The notes beneath the pieces were generated by a model that had not been told where the DNA came from, ran no database searches, and saw only the letters and a list, made by a program, of their open reading frames with translations. A program made the translations under genes and the position numbers. DNA of 64,000 bases from Mangrovicoccus sp. HB161399 (GTDB lineage Bacteria; Pseudomonadota; Alphaproteobacteria; Rhodobacterales; Rhodobacteraceae), in NCBI RefSeq assembly GCF_013184745.1, contig NZ_JAATVU010000003.1, positions 124,916-188,915 on the forward strand. Reading direction: 5' to 3'. This document shows, in pieces, positions 17,068 through 25,450 of the stretch (position 1 is its first letter; every line of letters starts with the position of its first letter).

Positions 17068-17709
17068 TTTCAGCCGCGCCATCAGGAAGCGGAACTTCTC
17101 GCCCTGCACGGCCACATGGGCGCGCAGGGCATCGGCCGCCGCCGGCCCGTCGCCCGCGCGCAGGGCGGCGACGATCTGCTCGTGCTCGGACATGGATTGC
17201 GGCAGCCGCCCTCGCAGGCGCAGCTGCATGCGCCGGAACGGCTTCAGCCGCCGGTGCAGCGCGCCGGTTTCCTGCGCCAGGAATCCGTTGCCGGATTCGC
17301 GGTAGATGATGTGGTGGAAGCGCTCGTTCTCCAGGTAGTAGGCATCGGCATCCTGCGCCGCCACCGCCTTGCGGCATTCGGCATTGGCCGCGTCGAGCTC
17401 GGCCAGCGCCTCGTCCGAGATCCGTCCGGCCGCGAGCCGGCCGCAGACGGATTCCATCTCGGCCATGACCTCGAACATTTCCATCAGCTCCACGGGGCCG
17501 GGCTGGCGCACGAAGACGCCGCGTCGCGGGAGCTGCTCCACCAGCCCCGAGAGCGCCAGCTTCTGCAGCGCCTCCCGCAGCGGCGTGCGCGACACCCCGA
17601 AGCTTTCGGCCAGCCGCACCTCGTCCAGGCGCTCGCCGTCGGGATAGGTGCCGTCGCAGATCCGTTCCTCCAGGGTCTCGGCGATGATGTCGGCGCGGCG
17701 TCTTTCCAT
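17053..17709 (-). CDS. matR: GntR/FCD-family regulator, probable malonate regulator
   Basis: This 218-residue protein has an N-terminal winged helix (ERICDGTYPDGERLDEVRLA, GVSRTPLREALQKL) and a C-terminal all-helical FCD ligand domain (about 80-210, with metal-ligand-type ENERFHHIIY and SMSEHEQIVAAL). The start was set at 17709, preceded by AGGAGG; the frame runs further but is not protein-like. It is divergent from the TRAP/malonate operon and faces a TTGTATACAA palindrome, so it is the probable repressor of that operon, with malonate or malonyl-CoA as a likely ligand. The function is inferred from synteny with matPQMAB loci. Confidence 0.78.
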   Translation of the reverse strand: MERRRADIIAETLEERICDGTYPDGERLDEVRLAESFGVSRTPLREALQKLALSGLVEQLPRRGVFVRQPGPVELMEMFEVMAEMESVCGRLAAGRISDEALAELDAANAECRKAVAAQDADAYYLENERFHHIIYRESGNGFLAQETGALHRRLKPFRRMQLRLRGRLPQSMSEHEQIVAALRAGDGPAAADALRAHVAVQGEKFRFLMARLKSAAE

Positions 17710-17741
17710 GGCCCCTCCTGAGAGATGCAAGCGTGCATTTT

Positions 17742-17751
17742 TTGTATACAA
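17742..17751. promoter_or_regulatory. Perfect TTGTATACAA operator-like palindrome
   Basis: This 10-bp exact inverted repeat lies in the matR-matP intergenic region, 33 bases from the matR start. GntR/FCD regulators bind such short palindromes. A near-copy (CTTGTGTACAAG) precedes the other GntR gene at 23797. Confidence 0.6.
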
Positions 17752-17830
17752 GGAGGTTGACGTGAAAAACAAGAGTCGGTTAGCGTGAAAGGCGAGCGGA
17801 GGCACATCCGCCGTTCCAAGGGAGGAAACC

Positions 17831-18820
17831 ATGAATTTCAAGCTGACCACGGCCCTGGCCGGGGTGGCTGTCCTTGCGGGCGCCGTCGCCGCGGGAGCCA
17901 CCGAACTGCGCCTGTCGCATCAATGGTCCGACAAGGACGTCCGCCACCAGGTGGCGAAGATCGTCGCTGACGAAGTCGCGGCAGCCGATGTCAACCTGGA
18001 GATCAAGATCTTTCCCAGCCAGTCGCTGTTCAAGGCGCGCGAGCAGTACAAGCCGCTCAGCCGCGGCCAGCTCGACATGACGGTGCTGCCGCTGAGCTAT
18101 GCCGGCGGCCAGCAGCCGGCCTACAACCTGACGCTGATGCCGGGACTGGTGAAGAACCACGACCATGCCGCGCGCCTGACCTCCAGCCCCTTCATGGACG
18201 AGCTGGAGAAGATCATGGCCGAGGATGACGTGATGCCGCTGGTCCATGGCTATCTGGCCGGCGGCTTTGCGGGCAAGGAGGGCTGCATCACCGGGCCCGA
18301 GGACGTGAAGGGCCTGCAGACCCGCGCGGCCGGCAAGGCCTTCGAGCAGATGCTGGCCGGGGCAGGGGCGTCGATCGCCTCGATGGCCTCGTCGGAGATC
18401 TACAACGCCATGCAGACCGGCGTGCTCGACGCGGCGAACACCTCGTCCTCGTCCTTCGTCAGCTACCGCATCTACGAGCAGGTCGCCTGCTACACCCCGC
18501 CCGGCGAATACGCGCTGTGGTTCATGTACCAGCCGCTCCTGATCAACAAGACCACCTTCGGGAAGCTCGACGACGCGCAGCAGCAGGCGCTGCTGGATGC
18601 CTCGGCCAAGGCGCAGGCCTTCTACCTCGAGGAAGCCAAGAAGGAAGACGCGGAATCCCGGCAAGTGTTCGAGCAGAACGGCGTCCAGATCAAGGACATG
18701 ACCTCCGAGGAATTCGACGAATGGCGCGCCATCGCGCAGGAGACGTCCTACAAGGCCTTCGTCGAGGACATGGACGATGACGGCCAGACCCTGCTCGACA
18801 TGGCGCTTGCCGTCCAGTGA
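17831..18820 (+). CDS. matP: TRAP transporter solute-binding protein (DctP family), malonate-type
   Basis: This 329-residue periplasmic protein has a signal peptide (cleavage probably near AGA-TELRL, residue 23). The DctP-type body includes LRLSHQWSDKD, FPSQSLFKAREQYKPLSRGQLD and EIYNAMQTGVLDAANTSSSS, the last covering the usual helix near the binding cleft. The start is preceded by GGGAGGAAACC. It is first in a run of transporter and malonyl-CoA genes, matching the matPQMAB arrangement known from rhizobia, so malonate is the probable ligand. A GC hairpin follows the stop. Confidence 0.85.
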   Translation: MNFKLTTALAGVAVLAGAVAAGATELRLSHQWSDKDVRHQVAKIVADEVAAADVNLEIKIFPSQSLFKAREQYKPLSRGQLDMTVLPLSYAGGQQPAYNLTLMPGLVKNHDHAARLTSSPFMDELEKIMAEDDVMPLVHGYLAGGFAGKEGCITGPEDVKGLQTRAAGKAFEQMLAGAGASIASMASSEIYNAMQTGVLDAANTSSSSFVSYRIYEQVACYTPPGEYALWFMYQPLLINKTTFGKLDDAQQQALLDASAKAQAFYLEEAKKEDAESRQVFEQNGVQIKDMTSEEFDEWRAIAQETSYKAFVEDMDDDGQTLLDMALAVQ

Positions 18821-18826
18821 CCTTGC

Positions 18827-18846
18827 GGGGCGGCGCAGGCCGCCCC
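18827..18846 (+). terminator. G+C hairpin between matP and matQ
   Basis: GGGGCGGC and GCCGCCCC pair around a four-base loop directly after the matP stop. Lacking a T tract and lying inside an operon, it probably sets relative transcript levels or protects the matP 3' end. Confidence 0.6.
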
Positions 18847-18875
18847 CGACAGCCCCCTAGCAACGGAGCCTGCAA

Positions 18876-19424
18876 ATGGCGACCCACAGCTTCGCCGTGA
18901 CCGCGCGCACGGGCGACAACGGATTCCTGCGCGCCGTCGCCGCCATATCGACCGTCGCCGGCTGGTGTTCCGCCGCCATGGTCGTGGCGGCGGTGCTGAT
19001 CACCTGCCAGATGATCTTCATCCGCTTCGTGCTGAACGGCTCGACCGTCTGGCAGACCGAGGCGGTGATCTACCTGGTCATCGCGGCCACGCTGGTCGGG
19101 CTGCCCTACGTGCAGCGGCTGCGCGGCCACGTGAATGTCGACCTGATCCCGCTGGCGCTGCCGTTCCGCGCGCGCCGGGTGCTCTGCTTCGCCACGCTGG
19201 GCCTGTCCATCGCCATCGTCGCGGTGATGTTCTGGCACGGCTACGAGTTCTGGCATTTCGCCTGGGACCGCGGCTGGCGCTCGGAAAGCGTCTGGGGCGT
19301 GAAGCTCTGGATCCCCTACCTGGCCATTCCCGTCGGCTTCGGCCTGCTGCTCCTGCAGCTGGTCGCCGACATGGTGGCGCTGGCGACCGGCGTCGACCGT
19401 CCCTTCAACCTGGAGAGCGAGTGA
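18876..19424 (+). CDS. matQ: TRAP transporter small membrane subunit (DctQ family)
   Basis: The 182-residue protein has four hydrophobic segments (about 20-42, 58-78, 98-120, 142-165), the normal DctQ topology, and contains WQTEAVIYLVIAATLVGLP, a conserved family stretch. It begins 55 bases after matP and its stop overlaps the matM start (TGATG). It forms the membrane complex with MatM. Confidence 0.85.
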   Translation: MATHSFAVTARTGDNGFLRAVAAISTVAGWCSAAMVVAAVLITCQMIFIRFVLNGSTVWQTEAVIYLVIAATLVGLPYVQRLRGHVNVDLIPLALPFRARRVLCFATLGLSIAIVAVMFWHGYEFWHFAWDRGWRSESVWGVKLWIPYLAIPVGFGLLLLQLVADMVALATGVDRPFNLESE

Positions 19425-20740
19425 TGGATCCGCTGCTTCTTGCCGCCATCGTGGCTGCCGCCACGATCCTGGTCCTGTTCTCCGGCGTGTCGGTCGCGCT
19501 GGGGCTGCTGATCGTCTCGGCCGGCTTCCTGATCGTCTTCGACGGGCCGCGCTCGCTGGAACTGCTGCCGGAGATCTTCTTCGGCAAGCTCGACAATTTC
19601 GCGCTGCTTTCGATCCCGATGTTCATCATCATGGGCGCGGCCATCGCCTCCACGCGGGCAGGGGCGGACCTCTACGAGGCGCTGGAGCGCTGGCTGACCC
19701 GAGTGCCCGGCGGGCTGGTGATCTCGAATCTCGGCGCCTGCGCGCTTTTCGCCGCCATGTCCGGCTCCTCGCCCGCAACCTGCGCCGCCATCGGCAAGAT
19801 GGGCATCCCCGAGATGCGCAAGCGCGGCTATCCCGACGGCGTCGCCGCCGGTTCCATCGCCGCGGGCGGCACGCTGGGCATCCTGATCCCGCCCTCGGTC
19901 ACCATGATCGTCTACGGCATCGCCACCGAGACCTCGATCGGCCGCCTCTTCCTGGCCGGCCTCGTGCCGGGGCTGATGCTGGTCGGGCTGTTCATGGCCT
20001 GGTCGATCTGGTCGACCTGGAAGACCGGCGATTCCGTGGCGCTGTCCGCGGGCAGCTATTCCTGGCGCGAACGGCTGGAGATCCTGCCCCGCGTCGTGCC
20101 GTTCCTGATCATCATCGTCGGCGTGCTCTACGCGATGTACGGCGGCATCGCGACCCCGTCCGAGACGGCGGCGGTCGGCGCGATCCTCTGCCTCGTGATC
20201 GCCATGGTGATCTATTCGCTCTGGTCCCCGCGCGCGATCTGGACCGTGCTGCGCGACAGCACCAAGGAATCGGTGATGATCCTCTTCATCATCGCCGCGG
20301 CCGGCGTCTTCTCCTACATGCTGTCGTCGCTCTACATCACCCAGTCGATCGCCGAATGGATCAGCCAGCTCGAGGTCAACCGCTGGGTGCTGATGGGCAC
20401 GATCAACGTGTTCCTGCTGGTCGCGGGCTTCTTCCTGCCGCCCGTGGCGGTGATCCTGATGGCGGCGCCGATCCTGATGCCGATCATCGAGACGGCCGGG
20501 TTCGACGCGGTCTGGTTCGCGGTGGTGCTGACCATCAACATGGAGATCGGCCTGATCTCGCCGCCCGTCGGGCTGAACCTCTATGTCATCAACGGCATCG
20601 CGCCCGACATCAAGCTGAAGACCATCCTCTACGGCTCGCTGCCCTATGTCGGCTGCATGGTGGCGGGGATCGTGCTGCTGTGCCTCTTCCCGGGCATCGC
20701 GACCTGGCTGCCGGATCTGGTGATGGGGGCAGAACCGTGA
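19424..20740 (+). CDS. matM: TRAP transporter large membrane subunit (DctM family)
   Basis: The 438-residue integral membrane protein has about 12 segments. Family hallmarks include MSGSSPATCAAIGKMGIPEM, GTLGILIPPSVTMIVYG and PILMPIIETAGFD. It is the ion-coupled transport channel, most likely sodium-driven as in characterised TRAP systems. Its last bases overlap the GTG start of the decarboxylase gene as GTGA. Confidence 0.9.
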   Translation: MDPLLLAAIVAAATILVLFSGVSVALGLLIVSAGFLIVFDGPRSLELLPEIFFGKLDNFALLSIPMFIIMGAAIASTRAGADLYEALERWLTRVPGGLVISNLGACALFAAMSGSSPATCAAIGKMGIPEMRKRGYPDGVAAGSIAAGGTLGILIPPSVTMIVYGIATETSIGRLFLAGLVPGLMLVGLFMAWSIWSTWKTGDSVALSAGSYSWRERLEILPRVVPFLIIIVGVLYAMYGGIATPSETAAVGAILCLVIAMVIYSLWSPRAIWTVLRDSTKESVMILFIIAAAGVFSYMLSSLYITQSIAEWISQLEVNRWVLMGTINVFLLVAGFFLPPVAVILMAAPILMPIIETAGFDAVWFAVVLTINMEIGLISPPVGLNLYVINGIAPDIKLKTILYGSLPYVGCMVAGIVLLCLFPGIATWLPDLVMGAEP

Positions 20741-21999
20741 CCATCCTCGCCGATCTGCTGTCCACCGTATTCGAGCGGCGCGGGCGCGGTCCCGCCGCGA
20801 AGGCCGACGGGCGGGACATGGCGGAGCTGGCGGCGGCGCTGATGGGCGCCTCCGCCGAGACCGAGGGCCTGACCCTCGCCCGCCAGATGCTCGACCGCTA
20901 CGAGTTCCTCGGCGATGAGGACCGCGCCGGGTTCTTCCGCCATCTCGCCGGGCGGATGGACATCGATCCGGCTGCGGTGCGAGAGGCGCTGGAGGCCTAT
21001 GAGGGCACGCGCTCGGGCGAGGCCTACCGCGCCTTCCTCGCCGCGGCCGAGCCGCCGCGGCAGGAGCTGATCCGCCGCTTCAACCAGGTGCCGGGCGCCA
21101 CCCACCGGCTGGTCGAGATGCGCGCCGACCTGCTGCGCCTGTCGCGCGAGGCGCCGGAGCTCAGGGCGCTCGACCAGGATTTCCGGCATCTCTTCCGCTC
21201 CTGGTTCAACCGCGGATTCCTGGTGTCGCGCCCGGTGACATGGGACAGCCCCGCGAGCGTGCTGGAGAAGATCATCGCCTACGAGGCGGTCCATGCGATC
21301 CAGAGCTGGGACGACCTGCGGCTGCGGCTTGCCCCCGCAGACCGGCGCTGCTTTGCCTTCTTCCACCCCGCCATGCCGGAGGAGCCGCTGATCTTCGTCG
21401 AGGTGGCGCTGACCAGCGGCATCCCGGGCTCGATCCAGGGACTTCTGGACGACGACCGCGCCGCGCTTTCGGCGCAGGAGGCGGACACGGCGGTGTTCTA
21501 TTCCATTTCAAACTGCCAGAACGGGCTTGCCGGGATCAGCTTCGGCAATTTCCTGATCAAGCAGGTCGCCGCGGATCTCGCCGCGGAGCTGCCGGGGCTG
21601 AAGACCTTCGTCACCCTCTCGCCGATCCCCGGCTTGATGCGCTGGATAGAGGCGGAGGGGCTGGAGCACGATCCGCAGGACCACGCACGGATGCGGGCGC
21701 TGGCGGCACGCTACCTGCTGCATGCAAGGCGGCCCGACGGCAAGCCTGCCGATCCGGTGGCGCGCTTCCACCTGGGCAACGGCGCGCAGGTCCATGCGGT
21801 GCATGGCGGTGCCGATACCTCGCCGAACGGGCTGGCGCAATCGGGAGGGGCCATGGTCAACTATCTCTACGACCTTGCAAAGGTGACCCCGAACCACGAG
21901 GCCTATGCCCAGCGGGGCGAGATCGCCGCTTCGCAGCCCGTCCGGGCGCTCGCCGCCCATAACGAGACCTCCAGAGCCAGGGAAAAGACAGATGGCTAA
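20737..21999 (+). CDS. matA: Malonyl-CoA decarboxylase
   Basis: This 420-residue cytoplasmic enzyme converts malonyl-CoA to acetyl-CoA and CO2. The helical N-terminal domain is followed by the acyltransferase-like C-terminal domain, with RRCFAFFHPAMPEEPLIFVE, FYSISNCQNGLAGISFG (about 254-270), LSPIPG (about 294) and ARFHLGNGAQ (about 342), all characteristic of the MCD family. The GTG start overlaps matM by 4 bases, and the stop overlaps the matB ATG by 8, so the genes are translationally coupled. No organelle or secretion signal is present. Confidence 0.92.
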   Translation: MTILADLLSTVFERRGRGPAAKADGRDMAELAAALMGASAETEGLTLARQMLDRYEFLGDEDRAGFFRHLAGRMDIDPAAVREALEAYEGTRSGEAYRAFLAAAEPPRQELIRRFNQVPGATHRLVEMRADLLRLSREAPELRALDQDFRHLFRSWFNRGFLVSRPVTWDSPASVLEKIIAYEAVHAIQSWDDLRLRLAPADRRCFAFFHPAMPEEPLIFVEVALTSGIPGSIQGLLDDDRAALSAQEADTAVFYSISNCQNGLAGISFGNFLIKQVAADLAAELPGLKTFVTLSPIPGLMRWIEAEGLEHDPQDHARMRALAARYLLHARRPDGKPADPVARFHLGNGAQVHAVHGGADTSPNGLAQSGGAMVNYLYDLAKVTPNHEAYAQRGEIAASQPVRALAAHNETSRAREKTDG

Positions 22000-23509
22000 T
22001 CCGCTCTACGACACGCTCTTCGGGAAACATGCGGGCAGCACCCGTCCGTTCCTGCAGCTCGCCGACGGCAGCACGGTCAGCTATGCCGAGTTCCTGCGCC
22101 GCGCCGCGCGCATGGCCCATGCGCTGGCGGCCTGCGGGCTGGAGCCGGGCGACCGCATGGCCGTGCAGGTGGAGAAATCGCCCGAGGCGCTGTCGCTCTA
22201 TGCCGCCGCCGCGCAGGCCGGGGTGATCTTCCTGCCGCTGAACACCGCCTATACCGCCGATGAGCTCGACTATTTCGTGACGAATTCCGGGGCGAAGCTG
22301 CTGGTCTGCGACGGCGCCAAGGAGGGTTCGCTGTCGGAAATGGCCACCCGCTGCGGCGCCCGGCTGGAGACGCTGGATGCCGACGGCTCGGGCACGCTCG
22401 CGGAGATCGCCCGGGCCATGCCCGCCGATTTCGAAACCGTGGCGCGGACGGGCGGGGATCTGGCCGCGTTCCTCTATACCTCCGGCACGACGGGCCGGTC
22501 GAAGGGCGCGATGCTGACCCAGGACAACCTGCTGTCGAACGCGCTGACGCTGGTGGAGCACTGGCGCTTCACCGGGCAGGACGTGCTGATCCACGCGCTG
22601 CCGATCTTCCACACCCACGGGCTGTTCGTGGCGACCAACGTGATGCTGGCCGCGGGCGGAACGATGATCTTCCTGCCGAAGTTCGACCTCGACCAGATCC
22701 TCGCGGCCCTGCCGCAGGCTACCGCGATGATGGGCGTGCCGACCTTCTACACCCGCCTGCTGTCCGATCCCCGCTTCACCGGAGACCTGGCCAAGGGCAT
22801 GCGCCTCTTCGTCTCCGGCTCCGCGCCGCTGCTGGCAGAGACCCACCGCGACTTCGAAGCCCGGACCGGGCACCGCATTCTCGAGCGCTACGGCATGACC
22901 GAGACCAACATGAACACCTCGAACCCCTATGATGGCGAGCGCCGGGCCGGCACCGTGGGCATGCCGCTGCCCGGGGTGGAGCTGAAGGTCACCGACCCCG
23001 AAACCGGCGCTGCGCTGGCGCAGGGCGAGGTCGGCATGATCGAGGTGCGCGGTCCGAACGTCTTCAAGGGCTACTGGCAGATGCCCGAGAAAACCGCCGC
23101 CGAGCTGCGCGAGGACGGGTTCTTCCTGACCGGCGATCTCGGCATGATCGATCCGGACGGCTACGTCACCATCGTCGGGCGCGGCAAGGACCTGATCATC
23201 TCGGGCGGCTACAACATCTATCCCAAGGAGATCGAGCTCGTGCTCGACGAGCAGCCCGGCGTGCTGGAAAGCGCGGTGATCGGCGTGCCGCATCCCGATT
23301 TCGGCGAGACCGTGCTCGCGGTGCTGGTGCCGCGCAAGGGCGAGACGCCCGACATCGCGGCGATCGAGGCCACGGTGGCCAAGGGGCTGGCGCGGTTCAA
23401 GCACCCCCGCCGCTACGTGATCCTGGACGAGCTGCCGCGCAACACGATGGGCAAGGTGCAGAAGAACGTGCTGCGCGAGGCCTACCGGGACTCCTTCGCC
23501 CCGGCCTGA
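21992..23509 (+). CDS. matB: Malonyl-CoA synthetase (malonate-CoA ligase)
   Basis: This 505-residue adenylate-forming enzyme activates imported malonate with ATP and CoA. Its P-loop is YTSGTTGRSKGAM (about 163-175), A5 is RYGMTETN (about 299-306), A8 includes SGGYNIYPKEIE and the C-terminal catalytic Lys is in NTMGKVQKN. These features and its place beside malonyl-CoA decarboxylase and the TRAP genes identify it as MatB. With MatA it forms a malonate to acetyl-CoA cycle. Confidence 0.92.
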   Translation: MANPLYDTLFGKHAGSTRPFLQLADGSTVSYAEFLRRAARMAHALAACGLEPGDRMAVQVEKSPEALSLYAAAAQAGVIFLPLNTAYTADELDYFVTNSGAKLLVCDGAKEGSLSEMATRCGARLETLDADGSGTLAEIARAMPADFETVARTGGDLAAFLYTSGTTGRSKGAMLTQDNLLSNALTLVEHWRFTGQDVLIHALPIFHTHGLFVATNVMLAAGGTMIFLPKFDLDQILAALPQATAMMGVPTFYTRLLSDPRFTGDLAKGMRLFVSGSAPLLAETHRDFEARTGHRILERYGMTETNMNTSNPYDGERRAGTVGMPLPGVELKVTDPETGAALAQGEVGMIEVRGPNVFKGYWQMPEKTAAELREDGFFLTGDLGMIDPDGYVTIVGRGKDLIISGGYNIYPKEIELVLDEQPGVLESAVIGVPHPDFGETVLAVLVPRKGETPDIAAIEATVAKGLARFKHPRRYVILDELPRNTMGKVQKNVLREAYRDSFAPA

Positions 23510-23551
23510 TCCGCCGCCTGCCGCCATGCGGGTCCGCTGGTGGCCTGGCGG

Positions 23552-23604
23552 GGCCCGACCCGGCTGCCCTCGGGACAGAGTCCCGGCGCCGGCCGAGTCG
23601 GGCC
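23552..23604 (+). terminator. Nested G+C hairpin after the mat operon
   Basis: GGCCCGAC at 23552 pairs with GTCGGGCC ending at 23604, enclosing an inner CGGGAC/GTCCCG stem-loop. It lies about 40 bases after the matB stop with no following gene on the same strand for 230 bases, so it probably ends the mat transcript. The rest of 23605-23790 shows no gene. Confidence 0.5.
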
Positions 23605-23796
23605 TTCCTGCCTGCCGGACAGGCGCGCGGGGTGGCCGGCCTTCCGCCGGCGCCGCCCTCGTCCCGCTGTCTATTAATTTTCCGTTGCAGCTATAGGCAA
23701 GAACGGCGCTCCTGTGCGCAATATTGTTGCATCCGAAAAAAGGCATGCCTGTCCGGACGGAAAGCCCTTCCTGATTGCCCAGTCTTGGGTGCAAGC

Positions 23797-23808
23797 CTTG
23801 TGTACAAG
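23797..23808. promoter_or_regulatory. Operator-like CTTGTGTACAAG before the second GntR gene
   Basis: This near-perfect 12-bp palindrome lies 30 bases upstream of the GntR start codon. It differs from the matR site by one central base, so both regulators may recognise related sites. Confidence 0.5.
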
Positions 23809-23837
23809 TTAGATGTGCAAGGCTGGGATGGCAGAAC

Positions 23838-24521
23838 ATGCCCAAGGGGATCGAAAAGACGCTGCTTTCGGCGATCGTCGAGGGACGGATCGCGCCGGGC
23901 AGCCGCCTGAGCGAGAACCAGCTGGCCGAGGCCTTCCACGTGTCGCGGACGCTGGTGCGCGAGGCGCTGACCCGGCTGGAGACCCGCCACATCGTCTCGG
24001 TCCGCCCGCGCCGCGGCTGGTTCGTCAACCGCCCCTCGGCCGAGGAGGCGGCAGCGGTCTTCGCCGCGCGCCGCGCCGTCGAATACGGCTTCCTCAAGAC
24101 CTCCGCGCCCTTCGGCCCCGCCCAGATCGAGCGGCTCAAGGCGCATATCGCCGAGGAACGCGCCGCGATCGACGCCGGTGACAAGGCGCAGCTGACCTAT
24201 CTGATGGGCGACTTCCACTGCCGCATCATCGCGCTCGGCGGCAACGACCCGCTTGCGGAGATCATGCGCAACCTCACCGCGCGTACGATCCTCATCTCGC
24301 TGCGCTACCAGCCGGCCGAGGGGGCGCTGGCCTCGCACCGCGACCATTGCGGCATCGCCGGCGCGATCATCGCGGGCGACATGGACCGTGCCGCGGACCT
24401 GTCGCTGGCGCATCTCGAAGAAGTGGAGGCGGGGCTGCGCATTCCCGATGCGCGCGATCCGCTCGAAGACCTCAGGAACACCCTCCGACTCGACCCGGCG
24501 CCGGGCGGACAGGGACACTGA
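23838..24521 (+). CDS. GntR/FCD-family transcriptional regulator
   Basis: The protein has 227 residues. Its winged-helix domain contains SRLSENQLAEAFHVSRTLVR and the wing SVRPRRGWFVNRPS, followed by an FCD domain (about 75-215) with GDFHCRIIALGG and SHRDHCGIAGAI His residues that usually hold a metal. The gene stands just upstream of and co-directional with an amino-acid ABC transporter (46 bases away) and has a palindrome in front, so it probably autoregulates and controls that transporter. The ligand is unknown. Confidence 0.82.
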   Translation: MPKGIEKTLLSAIVEGRIAPGSRLSENQLAEAFHVSRTLVREALTRLETRHIVSVRPRRGWFVNRPSAEEAAAVFAARRAVEYGFLKTSAPFGPAQIERLKAHIAEERAAIDAGDKAQLTYLMGDFHCRIIALGGNDPLAEIMRNLTARTILISLRYQPAEGALASHRDHCGIAGAIIAGDMDRAADLSLAHLEEVEAGLRIPDARDPLEDLRNTLRLDPAPGGQGH

Positions 24522-24567
24522 CGCGCCGGACCTGACCGAAATTCATTCACACCCACGGGGACGACAG

Positions 24568-25356
24568 ATGATCACCAAACGCAGCTTCCTCGCCGCGGCA
24601 CTGGCCGCCGCCACCGCCCTTTGCGCCGCGCCGATGGCGATGGCCGACGCGCTGGAGGACATCAAGTCCGCAGGCGTCATCCGCGTGGCGGTGCCGCAGG
24701 ACTTCCCGCCCTTCGGCTCGGTCGGCACCGACATGAAGCCTCAGGGCTACGACATCGACATGGCGCGGCTGATCGCGACCAAGCTGAATGTCGACCTGGC
24801 GCTGGTCCCGGTGACCTCCGCCAACCGCATTCCCTTCCTGCAGACCGGCAAGGTCGACCTCGTGATCTCCTCGATGGGCAAGAACCCCGAGCGTGACGCG
24901 GTGATCGACTTTTCGGAGCCCTACGCGCCCTTCTACAACGGCGTCTTCGGCCCCGAGGATCTGGCGATCGCCGATGCTGCCGATCTCGACGGCAAGATCG
25001 TCGGTGTCACCCGCGGCTCGATCGAGGACCTTGAGCTGACCAAGATCGCCCCGGCCGGCGCCACGCTGAAGCGCTACGAAGACAACAACGGCACCATCTC
25101 GGCCTTCCTCTCCGGCCAGGTCGACGCCATCGCCACCGGCAACGTCGTCGCCGCCGCGATCATCGCGCAGAACCCGCCGAAGAAGCCGGCGATGAAGTTC
25201 CTGATCAAGAACTCGCCCTGCTACATCGGCTTCAACGAGGGCGAGCCCGCGCTGGCCGAGGCGGTCAACAAGATCATCGAGGACGCCAAGGCCGACGGCT
25301 CGCTGGACGAGATCTCGCAGCAATGGCTCGGCATGGCGCTGCCCGCCGGTCTCTGA
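24568..25356 (+). CDS. Polar amino-acid ABC transporter binding protein
   Basis: This 262-residue family-3 solute-binding protein has a Sec signal peptide (cleavage near MAMADALED, residue 27). The GYDIDMARLIATKLN and LVISSMGKNPERD stretches are those of the amino-acid/opine-binding family. Start ATG at 24568 after a GGGGACGACAG leader. It is the first gene of the SBP-permease-permease-ATPase set that follows. The bound substrate cannot be told from sequence; the convergent DAO flavoprotein suggests an amine, imino acid or opine-like compound. Confidence 0.85.
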   Translation: MITKRSFLAAALAAATALCAAPMAMADALEDIKSAGVIRVAVPQDFPPFGSVGTDMKPQGYDIDMARLIATKLNVDLALVPVTSANRIPFLQTGKVDLVISSMGKNPERDAVIDFSEPYAPFYNGVFGPEDLAIADAADLDGKIVGVTRGSIEDLELTKIAPAGATLKRYEDNNGTISAFLSGQVDAIATGNVVAAAIIAQNPPKKPAMKFLIKNSPCYIGFNEGEPALAEAVNKIIEDAKADGSLDEISQQWLGMALPAGL

Positions 25357-25359
25357 CCT

Positions 25360-25425
25360 CCGGCCCCCAGGGGCCGGTCCTCCCCAAATCCCCCGCTCCG
25401 CCTCTCCGCTCCCGGAGGGCGGAGC
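25360..25425 (+). terminator. Two consecutive G+C hairpins after the binding-protein gene
   Basis: CCGGCCCC/GGGGCCGG (25360-25377) is followed by a long stem GCTCCGCC-CTCCG/CGGAG-GGCGGAGC (25395-25425) and GTTCT. They fill the gap between the SBP and permease genes and are well placed to attenuate downstream expression. Confidence 0.65.
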
Positions 25426-25450
25426 GTTCTCAAACAAAGGGGGCCCTTCC

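Noticed and set aside
20737..23509. Acyl-CoA synthetase and decarboxylase as polyketide or fatty-acid genes
   Set aside because: Gene order with the TRAP transporter and the GntR regulator matches malonate catabolism. No ketosynthase or carrier protein is present.
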